Below, piece after piece: positions 8,721 to 17,372 of a stretch of 64,000 bases of DNA. The position numbers were made by a program, and so were the translations under genes. Origin of the DNA: CAWCKS01 sp963763485 (GTDB taxonomy: Bacteria > Pseudomonadota > Alphaproteobacteria > Rhizobiales > Xanthobacteraceae); assembly GCA_963763485.1 (NCBI GenBank), contig CAVXOW010000004.1, positions 248,001 through 312,000 on the forward strand. The letters run 5' to 3'. The notes beneath the pieces were generated by a model, which worked only from the letters and a program-made list of their open reading frames with translations, was not told the origin of the DNA and did no database searches. How positions within the stretch are numbered: the stretch's first letter is position 1; every line of letters starts with the position of its first letter.

Positions 8721-8927
8721 TCACATCGTTCGCAGCAGCACATAGCCGTCGATTGCAACGATGAACGCCAGCATCGCACCGGCAACCCAAATCATCGCAC
8801 CGGACAATCGCCCGAGCCACGTCTGCGTGGTGGGGTGATGACTGATCTGGGCAAGTCCAGTCAGAATTTGCCGGCTTAAGCCGTGTCCTGCCCAGGGGTG
8901 GTCGACGGGCAGATGTTCGTTACTCAT
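8721..8927 (-). CDS. Small single-pass membrane protein
   Basis: From the ATG at 8927 (GAGG about 6 nt upstream) the product has 68 residues. A soluble part with HPWAGHGLSRQ and a Trp-containing step (TQTWLGRLSG) precedes one C-terminal helix ending AIDGYVLLRTM. It resembles the neighbouring 56-residue protein in length, topology and C-terminus. The function is not known. The genes are on the same strand, 112 nt apart. Confidence 0.6.
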   Translation of the reverse strand: MSNEHLPVDHPWAGHGLSRQILTGLAQISHHPTTQTWLGRLSGAMIWVAGAMLAFIVAIDGYVLLRTM

Positions 8928-9209
8928 GTGAGCCTCGCAGCATTGCCGGATGGCGAATGCCATTCCTCCTTCCTGTATTCAGGAAGCTGGCGCTGCGTGG
9001 CGCGATCATCCGTCATTTTCGCACCGCACAACACGACGCTGCCGGAGCACAGCAGGATAAATTTGATTGGCCGAGGCTTTCGATCAGGTTTCCGCCGGTT
9101 CGGGGGCCGGATTTTTTCAATTTGACCCTTGTTGCTTGCTACCTCAGTTTGTTCAAACTTGAGCGAACCTGAGAAAACCAGGCGTCAGAACCACGAAAGC
9201 TCACCTTCC

Positions 9210-10187
9210 ATGCGCAACGCCGCCAAAATTCTCGCCGCCGCCAGCCTGCTTCTCCCCGCCCTTGCCGGGCCGGCCGCCGCCGAAACCGACTTTCCCAATC
9301 GCGCCATCCATGTCGTGCTGCCCTACCCGGCCGGCGGCATCGTCGACATCGTCACCCGCATCGTCACTGAGAAGTTGCAGGCCGACCTGAAGCAACCGGT
9401 CGTGGTCGAGAACAAGCCGGGCGCCAACGGCAATCTCGCCTGGGCGCAGGCGGCGCGCGCCGCGCCCGACGGCTACACTTGGACGTTCGTGTCGCCGGCG
9501 CTGTTCGCCAATCCGCGTATCCAGGCCAACGTGCCGTTCAGCGAGAAGGATTTTGTGCCGGTCGGCGGCACCGTCTACACGCCGTGGATGTTCGTCGCGA
9601 GCCCGAGCGTGCCGGTCAAGACGGTGAAGGAACTTGTCGACTACGCGCACGCGCACCCACACGAATTGAACTGGGCCAACGGCGGAACCGGCACCACGCC
9701 GCACCTGAACGCGGCGCTGCTGTTCAATGCCACCAAGATCGACATGGTCGAGGTGCCCTACAAGGGCCAGCCGCCGGCGATCCTCGACCTGCTCGCAAAC
9801 CGCGTGCAATTCATGCCGGCGTCGCCGAACCTCGTGCTGCAATATATCCAGGACGGCAAGATGCAGCCGCTCGGCGTCGTTGGTAACAGGCGCCTGCCCC
9901 AGCTGCCTGACGTGCCGACCATGGCGGAGGCCGGATACCCCGAAACCAACGTCGCGAGCTGGTATGGCTACTGCGTGCCGAAGGACACGCCACAGGAGAT
10001 CGTCGAGAAGATCGTTGCGGCCTTCAGCGTCGCGTTGAAGGATGCATCAGTGCGATCGCAACTGGAAAAGCAGATCACCGAGGTGATGCAGCCGAAGACA
10101 TCAGCCGAGCTGCAGGCGATGTATGCCGCTGACGCCGAGAAATACGCGAAAATCATCCAGGCGGCGAACATCCACATTCAGGAGTAG
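9210..10187 (+). CDS. Tripartite tricarboxylate transporter (Bug/TctC) substrate-binding protein
   Basis: The 325-residue protein has a signal peptide (MRNAAKILAAASLLLPALAG, cleavage near AAA-ET) and the Bug-family signatures FPNRAIHVVLPYPAGGIVD near the mature N-terminus and YKGQPPAILDLLANRVQFM in the middle. Such proteins bind carboxylates or aromatic acids in the periplasm and are often encoded away from their membrane partners; no TctA/TctB gene is visible here. The frame is open to 9129, but ATG 9210 starts the signal peptide directly. It converges on the NTF2-like gene, 38 nt away. Confidence 0.9.
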   Translation: MRNAAKILAAASLLLPALAGPAAAETDFPNRAIHVVLPYPAGGIVDIVTRIVTEKLQADLKQPVVVENKPGANGNLAWAQAARAAPDGYTWTFVSPALFANPRIQANVPFSEKDFVPVGGTVYTPWMFVASPSVPVKTVKELVDYAHAHPHELNWANGGTGTTPHLNAALLFNATKIDMVEVPYKGQPPAILDLLANRVQFMPASPNLVLQYIQDGKMQPLGVVGNRRLPQLPDVPTMAEAGYPETNVASWYGYCVPKDTPQEIVEKIVAAFSVALKDASVRSQLEKQITEVMQPKTSAELQAMYAADAEKYAKIIQAANIHIQE

Positions 10188-10225
10188 CTTTTGGCTGGCT
10201 GGGCGGTTCGCGGCCGTCCGCCAAA

Positions 10226-10666
10226 TTACCTCAGCGCATCGGCAACGCTGCTGATCTGATCGGCTGGCGCGACGTTGAAGGCGGCCTCCCAGACCGCGAC
10301 CTTGCCGTCGCGCATGATCCAGACCTCAACTCCGAAACCACGCATCCGCGCGCCGGTCTCGGCATCCTGCCATTCGCCGGTCCAGGTGTTGCTGATGCTG
10401 TCGCCGGTGAACGCGCGCAGCTGCTTGGTCAGCCGGTAGCCCTTTTGCTTCGCGCTGCGCGCCTTGAAGAAGCCGCGCAATGCGTCTTGGCCGCGGAATT
10501 CGGGGACGGTGCCGAACCGCACGACGCAGTCCTGCGTAAAACCGTCGACCAGCGCGTCGATGTTCCACGGCATGAACAGGGATTCGACGTGCGCGACCAG
10601 CGCACGTGCCTCCTCCGGCGTCCGCGGGTTGCGTTTCGCGTCACTGCGCAGCGGCTGAGCGGACAT
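10226..10666 (-). CDS. NTF2-like/SnoaL-fold protein
   Basis: The product (146 residues from ATG 10666) has the NTF2-like pattern: an N-terminal helix with a Trp (LFMPWNIDALVDGFT), then a curved sheet with FRGQDALRGFF and TWTGEWQDAETG, and a late VEVWIMRDGKVAVWEAAF. Such folds act as small enzymes or binding domains. It overlaps the end of the phosphohistidine-domain gene by 26 nt on the same strand, so it is probably translationally coupled and may serve the same pathway. Confidence 0.8.
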   Translation of the reverse strand: MSAQPLRSDAKRNPRTPEEARALVAHVESLFMPWNIDALVDGFTQDCVVRFGTVPEFRGQDALRGFFKARSAKQKGYRLTKQLRAFTGDSISNTWTGEWQDAETGARMRGFGVEVWIMRDGKVAVWEAAFNVAPADQISSVADALR

Positions 10667-12410
10667 CGCCGCGCTCCTTGGCTGCACCGAGCACGGTCAC
10701 CGTGCCAGCGGTGCCGTCGACCTCGAGCATCGCGCCATCGGCAATCCGGTCGGTCGCGTTGGCGACCGCGACCACGCAGGGAATGCCGAGTTCGCGCGAG
10801 ACGATGACGGCGTGGCTCATCAACGCGCCGACATTGACGACGACAGCGCTCGCGGGCAGGAACAGCGGTGTCCAGGCCGGATCGGTCAGCGGCGCAACGA
10901 GAATGTCGCCGGGGTTGAGGCCGCGCGCGTCGGACGGGTCGCGCACGATGCGGGCGCGGCCGCGGGCGATGCCGGCCGAGCCGCCGTCACCCTTAAGCAC
11001 ATCGCCGGCGACCGCGACCTTCGGCTTGGTCTTGCCCTGGGCGGCCTCCATTTGCTCGATCCCCGGCACTTCGTCCTGCGAATTGATGAAGAACGGCGGC
11101 GTCACCGCAGCAAATCGCTCGCGTAGCGCCCAGCGCTCCTGGATGACCGGCACCAGGCTGCGTGGATCTTTCAGGTATTTCGGCAGCTCATCGTGGAAGC
11201 TGAGCATCGCGACCATGCGCGGGTCCTCGACGCCCCCTTTCAACGCTGCGCGCCGCACCAGCTCGCGGAACGCTCGCTTCAGCGGCGCGCCGGAGCGGAT
11301 GGCGCGATCGCGCGTGGCTTCACGTGCCCGCGACCAATAGGGCAGCGCCTTGACCGCTTTTTTGAAGTTACCCTTATCCATCATCTTCACATGCGGCAGC
11401 ACTTTTGCGATCGCGGCCTGCTGACGCAACTCCATATCCTTCAAGCGCGCGGCTGGCGCGAGATCGTGCTCGGCGAGCCGCATGCGTTCGATCGCAACCA
11501 GCGCCAGCTCCGGCGTGTTTTCCCAGGTGCGCGACGACAGCTCCCAGTCGTTGGGGCCGCGATGACCGTGCTTGGAGATGAAGGCGCCGAACTGCTTGTT
11601 GAATTCAGCTGCCTCCGGCATCAGCTTCAGCCGATCGTAGAGCCCGGACGTGCCGGCGTTGAAAGCGGTCGTCAGCGCCGGGTTGGCGCGCACGAGTTTC
11701 GCGATCTCGTAGAGCTCCTGCGAATACGATGCAGACAGCACGTCACCGGCGGCGCCAATCAGGTGCGTCGCCAGACCCGGTTCGCCCGCAGCCTTGGCGT
11801 TATCAGCAAGAATTCCCGAAACGATCGCAGCGATCGAGCTCGAGGCGATGTGATTGCGAAATACCTGCCGGAACACCGGCGGAAACGCGGCGATGTAGGC
11901 GTAGAGCTGATCGTCCGGTGCATCGAGCGGTGGGCATTTTGCTTCCCACTCGGCAGCGAGCCGATAGCTGTCCTGGACCACCGGCGGTTCGGATTTCGTG
12001 CCGAGTGCCTTGATCACGTTAAGCAGGATTTTGAGCGACGACAGCAGGCTCTTGTCGCCCTTGCGCGGCACGTAGGGCGGCGGATTGCCTTCGCCGAACA
12101 GCGTGGCGTCGATCGCCTCGGCCGACGAACCCGGTGCCCGTACGCCGATCATGCGGAGATATGAGACGTTCAGATAGCCGTAGCCGGCATAGAGCCCGAT
12201 GATGACGGGATCATCGTTCTTGAAATCGTCCCGTCGCAGGATGCCCAACTGCCGATATGCGTCGCGCCAGCCGCTCTCTGCGGCGAGTACGCCGAGCGTG
12301 TAGGACAATGGCGTCAGAACCTCGGGAAAGACCTCGCCGATGTTGCCGCGCGTGTTGATCGGCCAGCGCGGGTCGATCTTGCCTTCGACGATCCAATGCG
12401 TGCCTGCCAC
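10641..12410 (-). CDS. PEP-utilizing (phosphohistidine-domain) protein without an ATP-grasp domain
   Basis: The 589-residue protein starts with a region like the acceptor-binding part of rifampicin phosphotransferase-type enzymes (GNIGEVFPEVLTPLSYTLG, about residues 22-40). It ends with a swivelling phosphohistidine domain containing GALMSHAVIVSRELGIPCV, whose His is the expected phosphoryl carrier. It has no nucleotide-binding domain; that function is probably supplied by the PPDK-like protein encoded upstream in the cluster. I infer that this subunit holds the unknown substrate and receives phosphate. Phenylphosphate synthase is a known example of a dikinase split over several proteins; similarity to it here is in architecture only. 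Confidence 0.8.
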   Translation of the reverse strand: MAGTHWIVEGKIDPRWPINTRGNIGEVFPEVLTPLSYTLGVLAAESGWRDAYRQLGILRRDDFKNDDPVIIGLYAGYGYLNVSYLRMIGVRAPGSSAEAIDATLFGEGNPPPYVPRKGDKSLLSSLKILLNVIKALGTKSEPPVVQDSYRLAAEWEAKCPPLDAPDDQLYAYIAAFPPVFRQVFRNHIASSSIAAIVSGILADNAKAAGEPGLATHLIGAAGDVLSASYSQELYEIAKLVRANPALTTAFNAGTSGLYDRLKLMPEAAEFNKQFGAFISKHGHRGPNDWELSSRTWENTPELALVAIERMRLAEHDLAPAARLKDMELRQQAAIAKVLPHVKMMDKGNFKKAVKALPYWSRAREATRDRAIRSGAPLKRAFRELVRRAALKGGVEDPRMVAMLSFHDELPKYLKDPRSLVPVIQERWALRERFAAVTPPFFINSQDEVPGIEQMEAAQGKTKPKVAVAGDVLKGDGGSAGIARGRARIVRDPSDARGLNPGDILVAPLTDPAWTPLFLPASAVVVNVGALMSHAVIVSRELGIPCVVAVANATDRIADGAMLEVDGTAGTVTVLGAAKERGDVRSAAAQ

Positions 12411-12546
12411 GTGAAGTCCCTCCCGTTATGAGCGTTTCGTCCGGCCCCTTTTTCTTGTTGTTGTCGGGCCATTGTGACCTGTTTAGGCTTCGATGTCTTG
12501 TCGCGATGCGAGCGATGTGACGGGCGTTCCTTACCCGCCTGAACTC

Positions 12547-13224
12547 TTACCCACCAGACTTGGCCTCCTCGGTCGCGCGATCCCGGCCTGCCAAATGGAT
12601 CAGTTCCTCGTGCAGCTCGAACCAGATGGTGTGGTAGCTGTCCTTCAGCGGGCTCGCGACCATGGTTCCGTCACCCGCGGCGATGGCGTTCGCAGCGCGC
12701 GCAAAGCGCGGCGCAAACGGCTTTAGACGGGATGTCAGGGCGAGGATATCGGGCAGCACCGCTGCGGTCGCCTGGTGAAACTCGGCAAGCCGCGCGCGGA
12801 TCGCGGCGTCGTATAGCGCATCGGCGTGATCATTTGGGACGCGTTTGCCGTCGATCGTCTTGATCTGCCAATCGGTGACCAGCTGCTTGAAGCGAACATC
12901 AAGCTTCATGAAATCCTGATAGAGCCGTTCAGCCGCGCGGTGATCGGCGCATTCACGCTCCCCCTTGAGCTGACCCGCCAGCCACGCGCGCCCTTCGGGT
13001 GTTACATGAAGGCCGCGCGGCGCCTTGCCGATGTGAGTTTCCGGCAATGCCTCCAGAATTTTGCCGACGGCAGCGGGCGGAGCCGCAACTGCGGTGGCAA
13101 CGCGTTCGATCGACGCAAAGCCAAGCAGCGCCAGCGCTCGTACCACCGCAAAACCATCGACATCACCGGCCACGCCGTCTGACATCGCCGATGGTTCGGC
13201 CGCAATGTCACCGATCTCCGCCAA
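12547..13224 (-). CDS. Winged-helix-like protein of the split dikinase cluster
   Basis: The 225-residue protein has an N-terminal part that resembles a MarR/PadR-type winged helix (about residues 25-85, ending GLHVTPEGRAWLAGQL), followed by a helical C-terminal half with no recognised domain. It overlaps the PPDK-like gene by 17 nt and precedes the second dikinase-type gene by 136 nt. It could be a regulator of the cluster or a third structural subunit; the sequence does not decide. No CBS motif is visible. Confidence 0.6.
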   Translation of the reverse strand: MAEIGDIAAEPSAMSDGVAGDVDGFAVVRALALLGFASIERVATAVAAPPAAVGKILEALPETHIGKAPRGLHVTPEGRAWLAGQLKGERECADHRAAERLYQDFMKLDVRFKQLVTDWQIKTIDGKRVPNDHADALYDAAIRARLAEFHQATAAVLPDILALTSRLKPFAPRFARAANAIAAGDGTMVASPLKDSYHTIWFELHEELIHLAGRDRATEEAKSGG

Positions 13225-14785
13225 GTTCCAGCCCGGCGTCCGCCGCCCAGCGCCGCAAAGTCTGCAGTTCGAGCGGTTCGCCCTGGCCGGCCTCGACGCA
13301 GTCGCCGAGATAGATCTTGCCGGCCGTGCCGTCGATCGTCAGGCGCGCGCCGTCAGCAAGCGGCGTGCCGCCGATGCTCAAGACCGGCTCAAACTGCAAG
13401 GCGTCGACGCCACAGACCGCAGCAATGCCCCAGCCGCGAGCGACCAGCGCCGCATGACTGACCATGCCGCCGGTGGCGGTGACGATGCCCGACGCCTGCA
13501 CCATGCCATGCACGTCCTCGGGCGACGTCGTCGGCCTGACCAGGATGACGCTGCTGCCGCTCTCAGCAAGATCAGCGACGCGATCGGGCTCAAGACAAAT
13601 CACACCGAACGTCACGCCAGGAGATGCCGCGACGCCCGACGCGATCGCGGTCGCCCCATCGCGCACCCGCACCATCGACTTGAGCAGCCGCAGCTGCTCC
13701 GGCGTGATCCGGCGCACCGCCTCGTCGCGGCCGATCAGGCCTTCGTTCGCGAGATCGATCGCGATCCGAACCGCGGCAATCGCGGAACGCTTGCCCGCGC
13801 GCACCTGCAGGATCTGCAGCCGCCCCTCCTGCACCGTGAACTCGACGTCGCAGAGATCACGATAGTGCCGTTCGAGGCGGCGCAGCACATCGCCAAGCTC
13901 GTCGTGAACCTGGGGCAGATGCTGGCACATCGCAGCAAGCGGAAGGCTCGCCCGAATGCCGGCAACGACATCCTCGCCCTGGGCGTTGGCGAGAAAGTCG
14001 CCATAAGTTTCGTTCGCGCCCGTGGACGGATTGCGCGAGAACGCAACGCCGGTGCCTGACGAGGTCCCAAGATTGCCGAATGCCATCGCCTGCACCACCA
14101 CCGCAGTCGGCATCTCCTCGCCCAGCCCCTCGCGCTCGCAGTAGACTCGCGCGCGCTCCGAGCGGCTGGAGCGGAACACGGCCTCGATCGCGCCGCGCAA
14201 TTGTGCGCGCGGATCGTCCGGGATTGATGTCGCCTCCCGTGCACAAATGTTTTGCACACGATCGATATCGGCGCGCAGCATGGCGATCGATGCGTCGCGC
14301 GGATTGTCGCCAAGATTCTCGCGGGCAACGCCAAGCACGGTCGCGGCATACATCCGGCAGAAGCGCGCCCAGGTGTCGAGTGCGAAGCGCTCGTCGCGCG
14401 TCCAGGCGGCAAGGCCGGCGATCGTTTCGGCGTTGGCGCCGAGATTGAGGATCGTGTCCATCATCCCCGGCATCGACACCGGCGCGCCCGAACGTACCGA
14501 GACCAGCAGCGGCCGTTCGCGGTCGCCGAAACGCTGCAACGTCGCGCGCTCCAGCGCCGCGAGCTTCTGCTCGATCGCCTGGTCGAGGCCGTCGGGCCAG
14601 CCGGATGCAAGAAACGGGCGGCACAGCGCCGTTGAGAGCACGAAGGCATGTGGCACCGGAAGCCCGAGCTTCTGGCGCATCTCGACGAGGCCCGCGCCCT
14701 TGCCGCCAAGGCGCTGGCGCAACTCGCTCGCGGAGCACTCGTGAATGTGGTCGAGGTCGTAAAGAGGGAACTGGCCTGACATCAC
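13208..14785 (-). CDS. PPDK-like ATP-grasp plus phosphohistidine protein, no C-terminal PEP domain
   Basis: The 525-residue protein follows pyruvate phosphate dikinase closely for its first two domains: GGKGAGLVEM (about 27-36), SVRSGAPVSMPGMMDTILNL (about 95-114), GTGVAFSRNPSTGANETYG, and the phosphohistidine loop GGMVSHAALVARGWGIAAVCG near residue 440. The family is normally about 870 residues; the C-terminal PEP/pyruvate-binding barrel is missing. No other frame downstream encodes it, since the next gene begins there. It should therefore make a phosphohistidine from ATP and pass it to another acceptor. The start is GTG 14785 or ATG 14782. Confidence 0.85.
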   Translation of the reverse strand: MMSGQFPLYDLDHIHECSASELRQRLGGKGAGLVEMRQKLGLPVPHAFVLSTALCRPFLASGWPDGLDQAIEQKLAALERATLQRFGDRERPLLVSVRSGAPVSMPGMMDTILNLGANAETIAGLAAWTRDERFALDTWARFCRMYAATVLGVARENLGDNPRDASIAMLRADIDRVQNICAREATSIPDDPRAQLRGAIEAVFRSSRSERARVYCEREGLGEEMPTAVVVQAMAFGNLGTSSGTGVAFSRNPSTGANETYGDFLANAQGEDVVAGIRASLPLAAMCQHLPQVHDELGDVLRRLERHYRDLCDVEFTVQEGRLQILQVRAGKRSAIAAVRIAIDLANEGLIGRDEAVRRITPEQLRLLKSMVRVRDGATAIASGVAASPGVTFGVICLEPDRVADLAESGSSVILVRPTTSPEDVHGMVQASGIVTATGGMVSHAALVARGWGIAAVCGVDALQFEPVLSIGGTPLADGARLTIDGTAGKIYLGDCVEAGQGEPLELQTLRRWAADAGLELGGDR

Positions 14786-14916
14786 TCCGACCGCAGCACC
14801 ACAGATGACACCTGGATGACAGGGTCGCCCGGACTGTTGCGATCGTCAACTGCGGTTGCGAATGATGCGATGCAAAAGTAGGCCGGCGCGTGGCGGGGGC
14901 GAGCAACGATCCCACC

Positions 14917-15471
14917 CTACTTCGCCTGCCCCGCAAGCTTGTATTCCACCGCCAGCACATCAAGCGCGTCGCGGAAGAAGCGGCCGTAATACTTGAACCA
15001 GGTCTCCCCGCCGCGGCCGTTGGTGTTCGCCAGCGCCTCAATGGTGGCGCCGTCAATCAAAACGGCATGCACCGCCGCGTGCATCTTGCGGCCCAGCGCG
15101 TTACGGACCCCGGCGAGCCGCGCCTGCGCGCTCATCTGCTTGTCGGTCAGCGGATCGATGACAAGTGAATTGTCGACCGCCTCGCGGGTCGGATCAAGGG
15201 AGCGGACGCCACGCTCCGCCACCTCCCAGTCGCGCTGGAAAGCGCGTCCGGCGTAGTACTGCGCATCGTCGATCTGGCGATGGCTGTGCAGTCGTGCCAG
15301 TGGATCGCCGCGCAGCTGGCGCGTGACGACAATGGTTTCACCGGCCTGGGTCGCATAAGGGTCGTCGACGACGATTGATGCGACGTCGGCGTTGATTCCG
15401 AGATGGCCCGCGCGCCTGTCGTGGGTGAACGTGCGGCCGGCGCTGTCGCGTCTTTTCTTGATACGCTTCAT
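14917..15471 (-). CDS. Hypothetical protein paired with the GcrA-like gene
   Basis: From the ATG at 15471 the product has 184 residues, beginning with a very basic tail (MKRIKKRRDSAGR) and rich in helices (YYAGRAFQRDWEVAERG; RLAGVRNALGRKMHAAVHAV). The last third could hold a helix-turn-helix. I do not recognise the family. It starts 11 nt after the stop of the GcrA-like gene on the same strand, which suggests one transcript and a shared role. The frame is open upstream to 15726 but overlaps the GcrA-like coding region there. Confidence 0.6.
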   Translation of the reverse strand: MKRIKKRRDSAGRTFTHDRRAGHLGINADVASIVVDDPYATQAGETIVVTRQLRGDPLARLHSHRQIDDAQYYAGRAFQRDWEVAERGVRSLDPTREAVDNSLVIDPLTDKQMSAQARLAGVRNALGRKMHAAVHAVLIDGATIEALANTNGRGGETWFKYYGRFFRDALDVLAVEYKLAGQAK

Positions 15472-15482
15472 GGCGGCCGACT

Positions 15483-16001
15483 TCAGGCTTGCTGCTGCCT
15501 GGCGCGGGCGACCGAAGGCACGAGCGGAATGTCGCCCGACGGCACCGGCGCTCTGACACGCGCGAGATGGAACGCGCACCACGAGGTCCCCTCCACGGTG
15601 TTGCGCCCGCAGTAGGTCGGCTCTCTCACATCGTCGTTGGTGATGTAGCGGCAGTGGAAAAATTTGAGCTGATCCATTCGGAGATTGAGTGGATCGCAGG
15701 AAATCGCCGGCGGGATCGGTTCGCAACGGAACGCGCGTGGCGGCAGCAATAGCGACTCCGCCCCGTCACGTCGCAGGCACGGCCTCGGATCGATCGCGGT
15801 CGACTTTTGCCGCTGCTCATCCGTCTGGACGGGTGGATCTTCGGCGTCGCCGACCAAACCGATCTTCAGGCGCTTGGCCTTGCCGATCGCGGCATTGCGG
15901 CTGACCCCGAGCTGCCGGGCAATCGCCGAGTAAGGGACATCTTGACCCACGAGAGAACGCAGTTCGGCCACCAGGGCCTCGGTCCAGGGGTTGTCTTCCA
16001 T
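15483..16001 (-). CDS. GcrA-family cell cycle regulator, divergent paralogue
   Basis: The 172-residue protein has the GcrA N-terminal helix-turn-helix pattern (WTEALVAELRSLVG, then IARQLGVSRNAAIGKAKRL, about residues 6-47) and a C-terminal Cys/His segment (CRYITNDD...YCGR...WCAFH). GcrA proteins bind sigma-70 and act at promoters carrying GANTC methylation sites. Compared with the usual RNAVIGKVHRLGL form, this copy is clearly divergent, so it is probably an accessory or phage-derived paralogue rather than the main GcrA. Confidence 0.8.
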   Translation of the reverse strand: MEDNPWTEALVAELRSLVGQDVPYSAIARQLGVSRNAAIGKAKRLKIGLVGDAEDPPVQTDEQRQKSTAIDPRPCLRRDGAESLLLPPRAFRCEPIPPAISCDPLNLRMDQLKFFHCRYITNDDVREPTYCGRNTVEGTSWCAFHLARVRAPVPSGDIPLVPSVARARQQQA

Positions 16002-16132
16002 GCTTCGCGCCGCTACTGTTCGCTGTCTGTTCTCATATGGAAGATAATTACACTAGAAGCAATTCATCTGTCCAGCCAAAATTTACGACTAGCGCTCAGG
16101 AAAATTGCTTGCGTCTTGCGTAAGATGCCACA

Positions 16133-16460
16133 ATGCCGCACCGAATTGCATTTGAGCGCAAACGCCGCCCCACCTTCTTCAAGCAGTGGCGGCTTCACCG
16201 GAATCTTGTCGCAGGAACGGCTCGCCGAACGGCTCGACACGTCGGTCGCCAGCGTCTCGCGGATCGAGACCGGCCGGCAGCCCTACACTCAGGACTATCT
16301 CGAGGCGCTGGCGTCGGCGCTACAGACCGATCCGGCTTCGCTGTTGATGCGCAATCCTGACGATCCGGAGGCGATCTGGTCGATCTGGGATAATGCCAAG
16401 CAGGGCGAGAGGAAGAAAATCCTCGATATGGCCCGCAGCATTGTCAAGACTGGTACCTGA
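16133..16460 (+). pseudogene. XRE-family transcriptional regulator, one-base frameshift
   Basis: Two frames join to give one 108-residue regulator. The first frame supplies RIAFERKRRPTFFKQWRLHRNL; the second supplies SQERLAERLDTSVASVSRIE, GRQPYTQDYLEALASAL and SLLMRNPDDPEAIWSIWD. Together they form a normal XRE helix-turn-helix protein with a conserved C-terminal tail. The break is one extra T in the doublet at 16206-16207. Length 328 nt equals 109 codons plus one base. A real pseudogene or a sequencing error are both possible; given the other shifts in this window, I favour error. It is divergent from the GcrA-like gene. Confidence 0.8.
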
Positions 16461-16505
16461 CGTTTCCGCTCGGGCGGCGGTTGCCATGTTGCGTAGGAGG
16501 CAGCG

Positions 16506-17366
16506 ATGCGCCGGAGGCTGCTCGCGGCCATTCTGGTCAGCCTGATCGCCTGGATCGGCAATCTCGCCTGCCATGCCGCCTCAACCGAACCAGTAAAATT
16601 CGCCAGCGCGCGAGTGAAACTGGGCCCCTTGACCGCGCGCCGTGCTGCCGAGGCCCACGAACCAACGCCACGTCCGAACATCATTGACGGCTATCTCGTA
16701 AAACCTGATGGCGCTGGACCCTTCCCGGCCGTCGTGCTGCTGCACGGCTGCAGCGGCCTCTCCGCAAGCTTTCGCAGCGCTCCCTCCTCAAGCCGATGGA
16801 TCGAGCACCTGACGAACTGGGGTTACGCCGTGCTCGCCCTCGACAGTTTTGCCGCGCGCGATAGCAGGCCGAGTTGCGGGCGGGACGTCGAGTTCTATCG
16901 CGTCGCCGACGCGTTCGGCGCCCTCGCGTTCCTGACCAATCGACGCGATATCGACGCAAGGAAGGTCATCGTTTTCGGATTTTCGTCGGGCGGCATCGCC
17001 GCGTTGAGCGCGGTCGAGCAGCGCGACCACGAGCCGTTCGAGCTGCCTGACAGCCTTCGCTTCAATGCGGCTGTCGCGTTTTCGCCGGTCTGCATCACGG
17101 AAGGCGCGATGACCGCGCCGGCGCTGGTCCTGGTCGGCGAACTCGACGACTGGTCGCCGGTGGCACGCTGCCGTTTCATGGTCGCGGACAGCGAGGGCAA
17201 GGGCCCACCGATCAAGCTTGTGGTCTATCCCGGCGCCGCGCATGATTTCGGCGACGCCGCATTGCGGCCGCGGCGTCAGATGTTCGGGCACTTGAGCGCC
17301 TATAACCGCGCCGCCGCGGAAGACGCGACCGCCCAGGTCAAAGCTTTTCTCGATCGAACGAAGTGA
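16506..17366 (+). CDS. Dienelactone hydrolase-family alpha/beta hydrolase, secreted
   Basis: The 286-residue protein has an N-terminal signal peptide (LLAAILVSLIAWIGNLACHA) and an alpha/beta hydrolase core: VVLLHGCSG (about 76-84), nucleophile elbow GFSSGG (Ser near residue 161), acid in GELDDWSP, and His in YPGAAHDFG. These are the features of the dienelactone hydrolase family; many such secreted members have other, unknown ester or amide substrates. The start ATG has a strong AGGAGG site. It converges on the epoxide hydrolase gene with 6 nt between stops. Confidence 0.85.
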   Translation: MRRRLLAAILVSLIAWIGNLACHAASTEPVKFASARVKLGPLTARRAAEAHEPTPRPNIIDGYLVKPDGAGPFPAVVLLHGCSGLSASFRSAPSSSRWIEHLTNWGYAVLALDSFAARDSRPSCGRDVEFYRVADAFGALAFLTNRRDIDARKVIVFGFSSGGIAALSAVEQRDHEPFELPDSLRFNAAVAFSPVCITEGAMTAPALVLVGELDDWSPVARCRFMVADSEGKGPPIKLVVYPGAAHDFGDAALRPRRQMFGHLSAYNRAAAEDATAQVKAFLDRTK

Positions 17367-17372
17367 CCGGCG

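Noticed and set aside
13208..13224. PPDK-like protein shortened by a frameshift like the others
   Set aside because: No frame downstream encodes the PEP barrel; a different conserved-looking gene starts at the same place.
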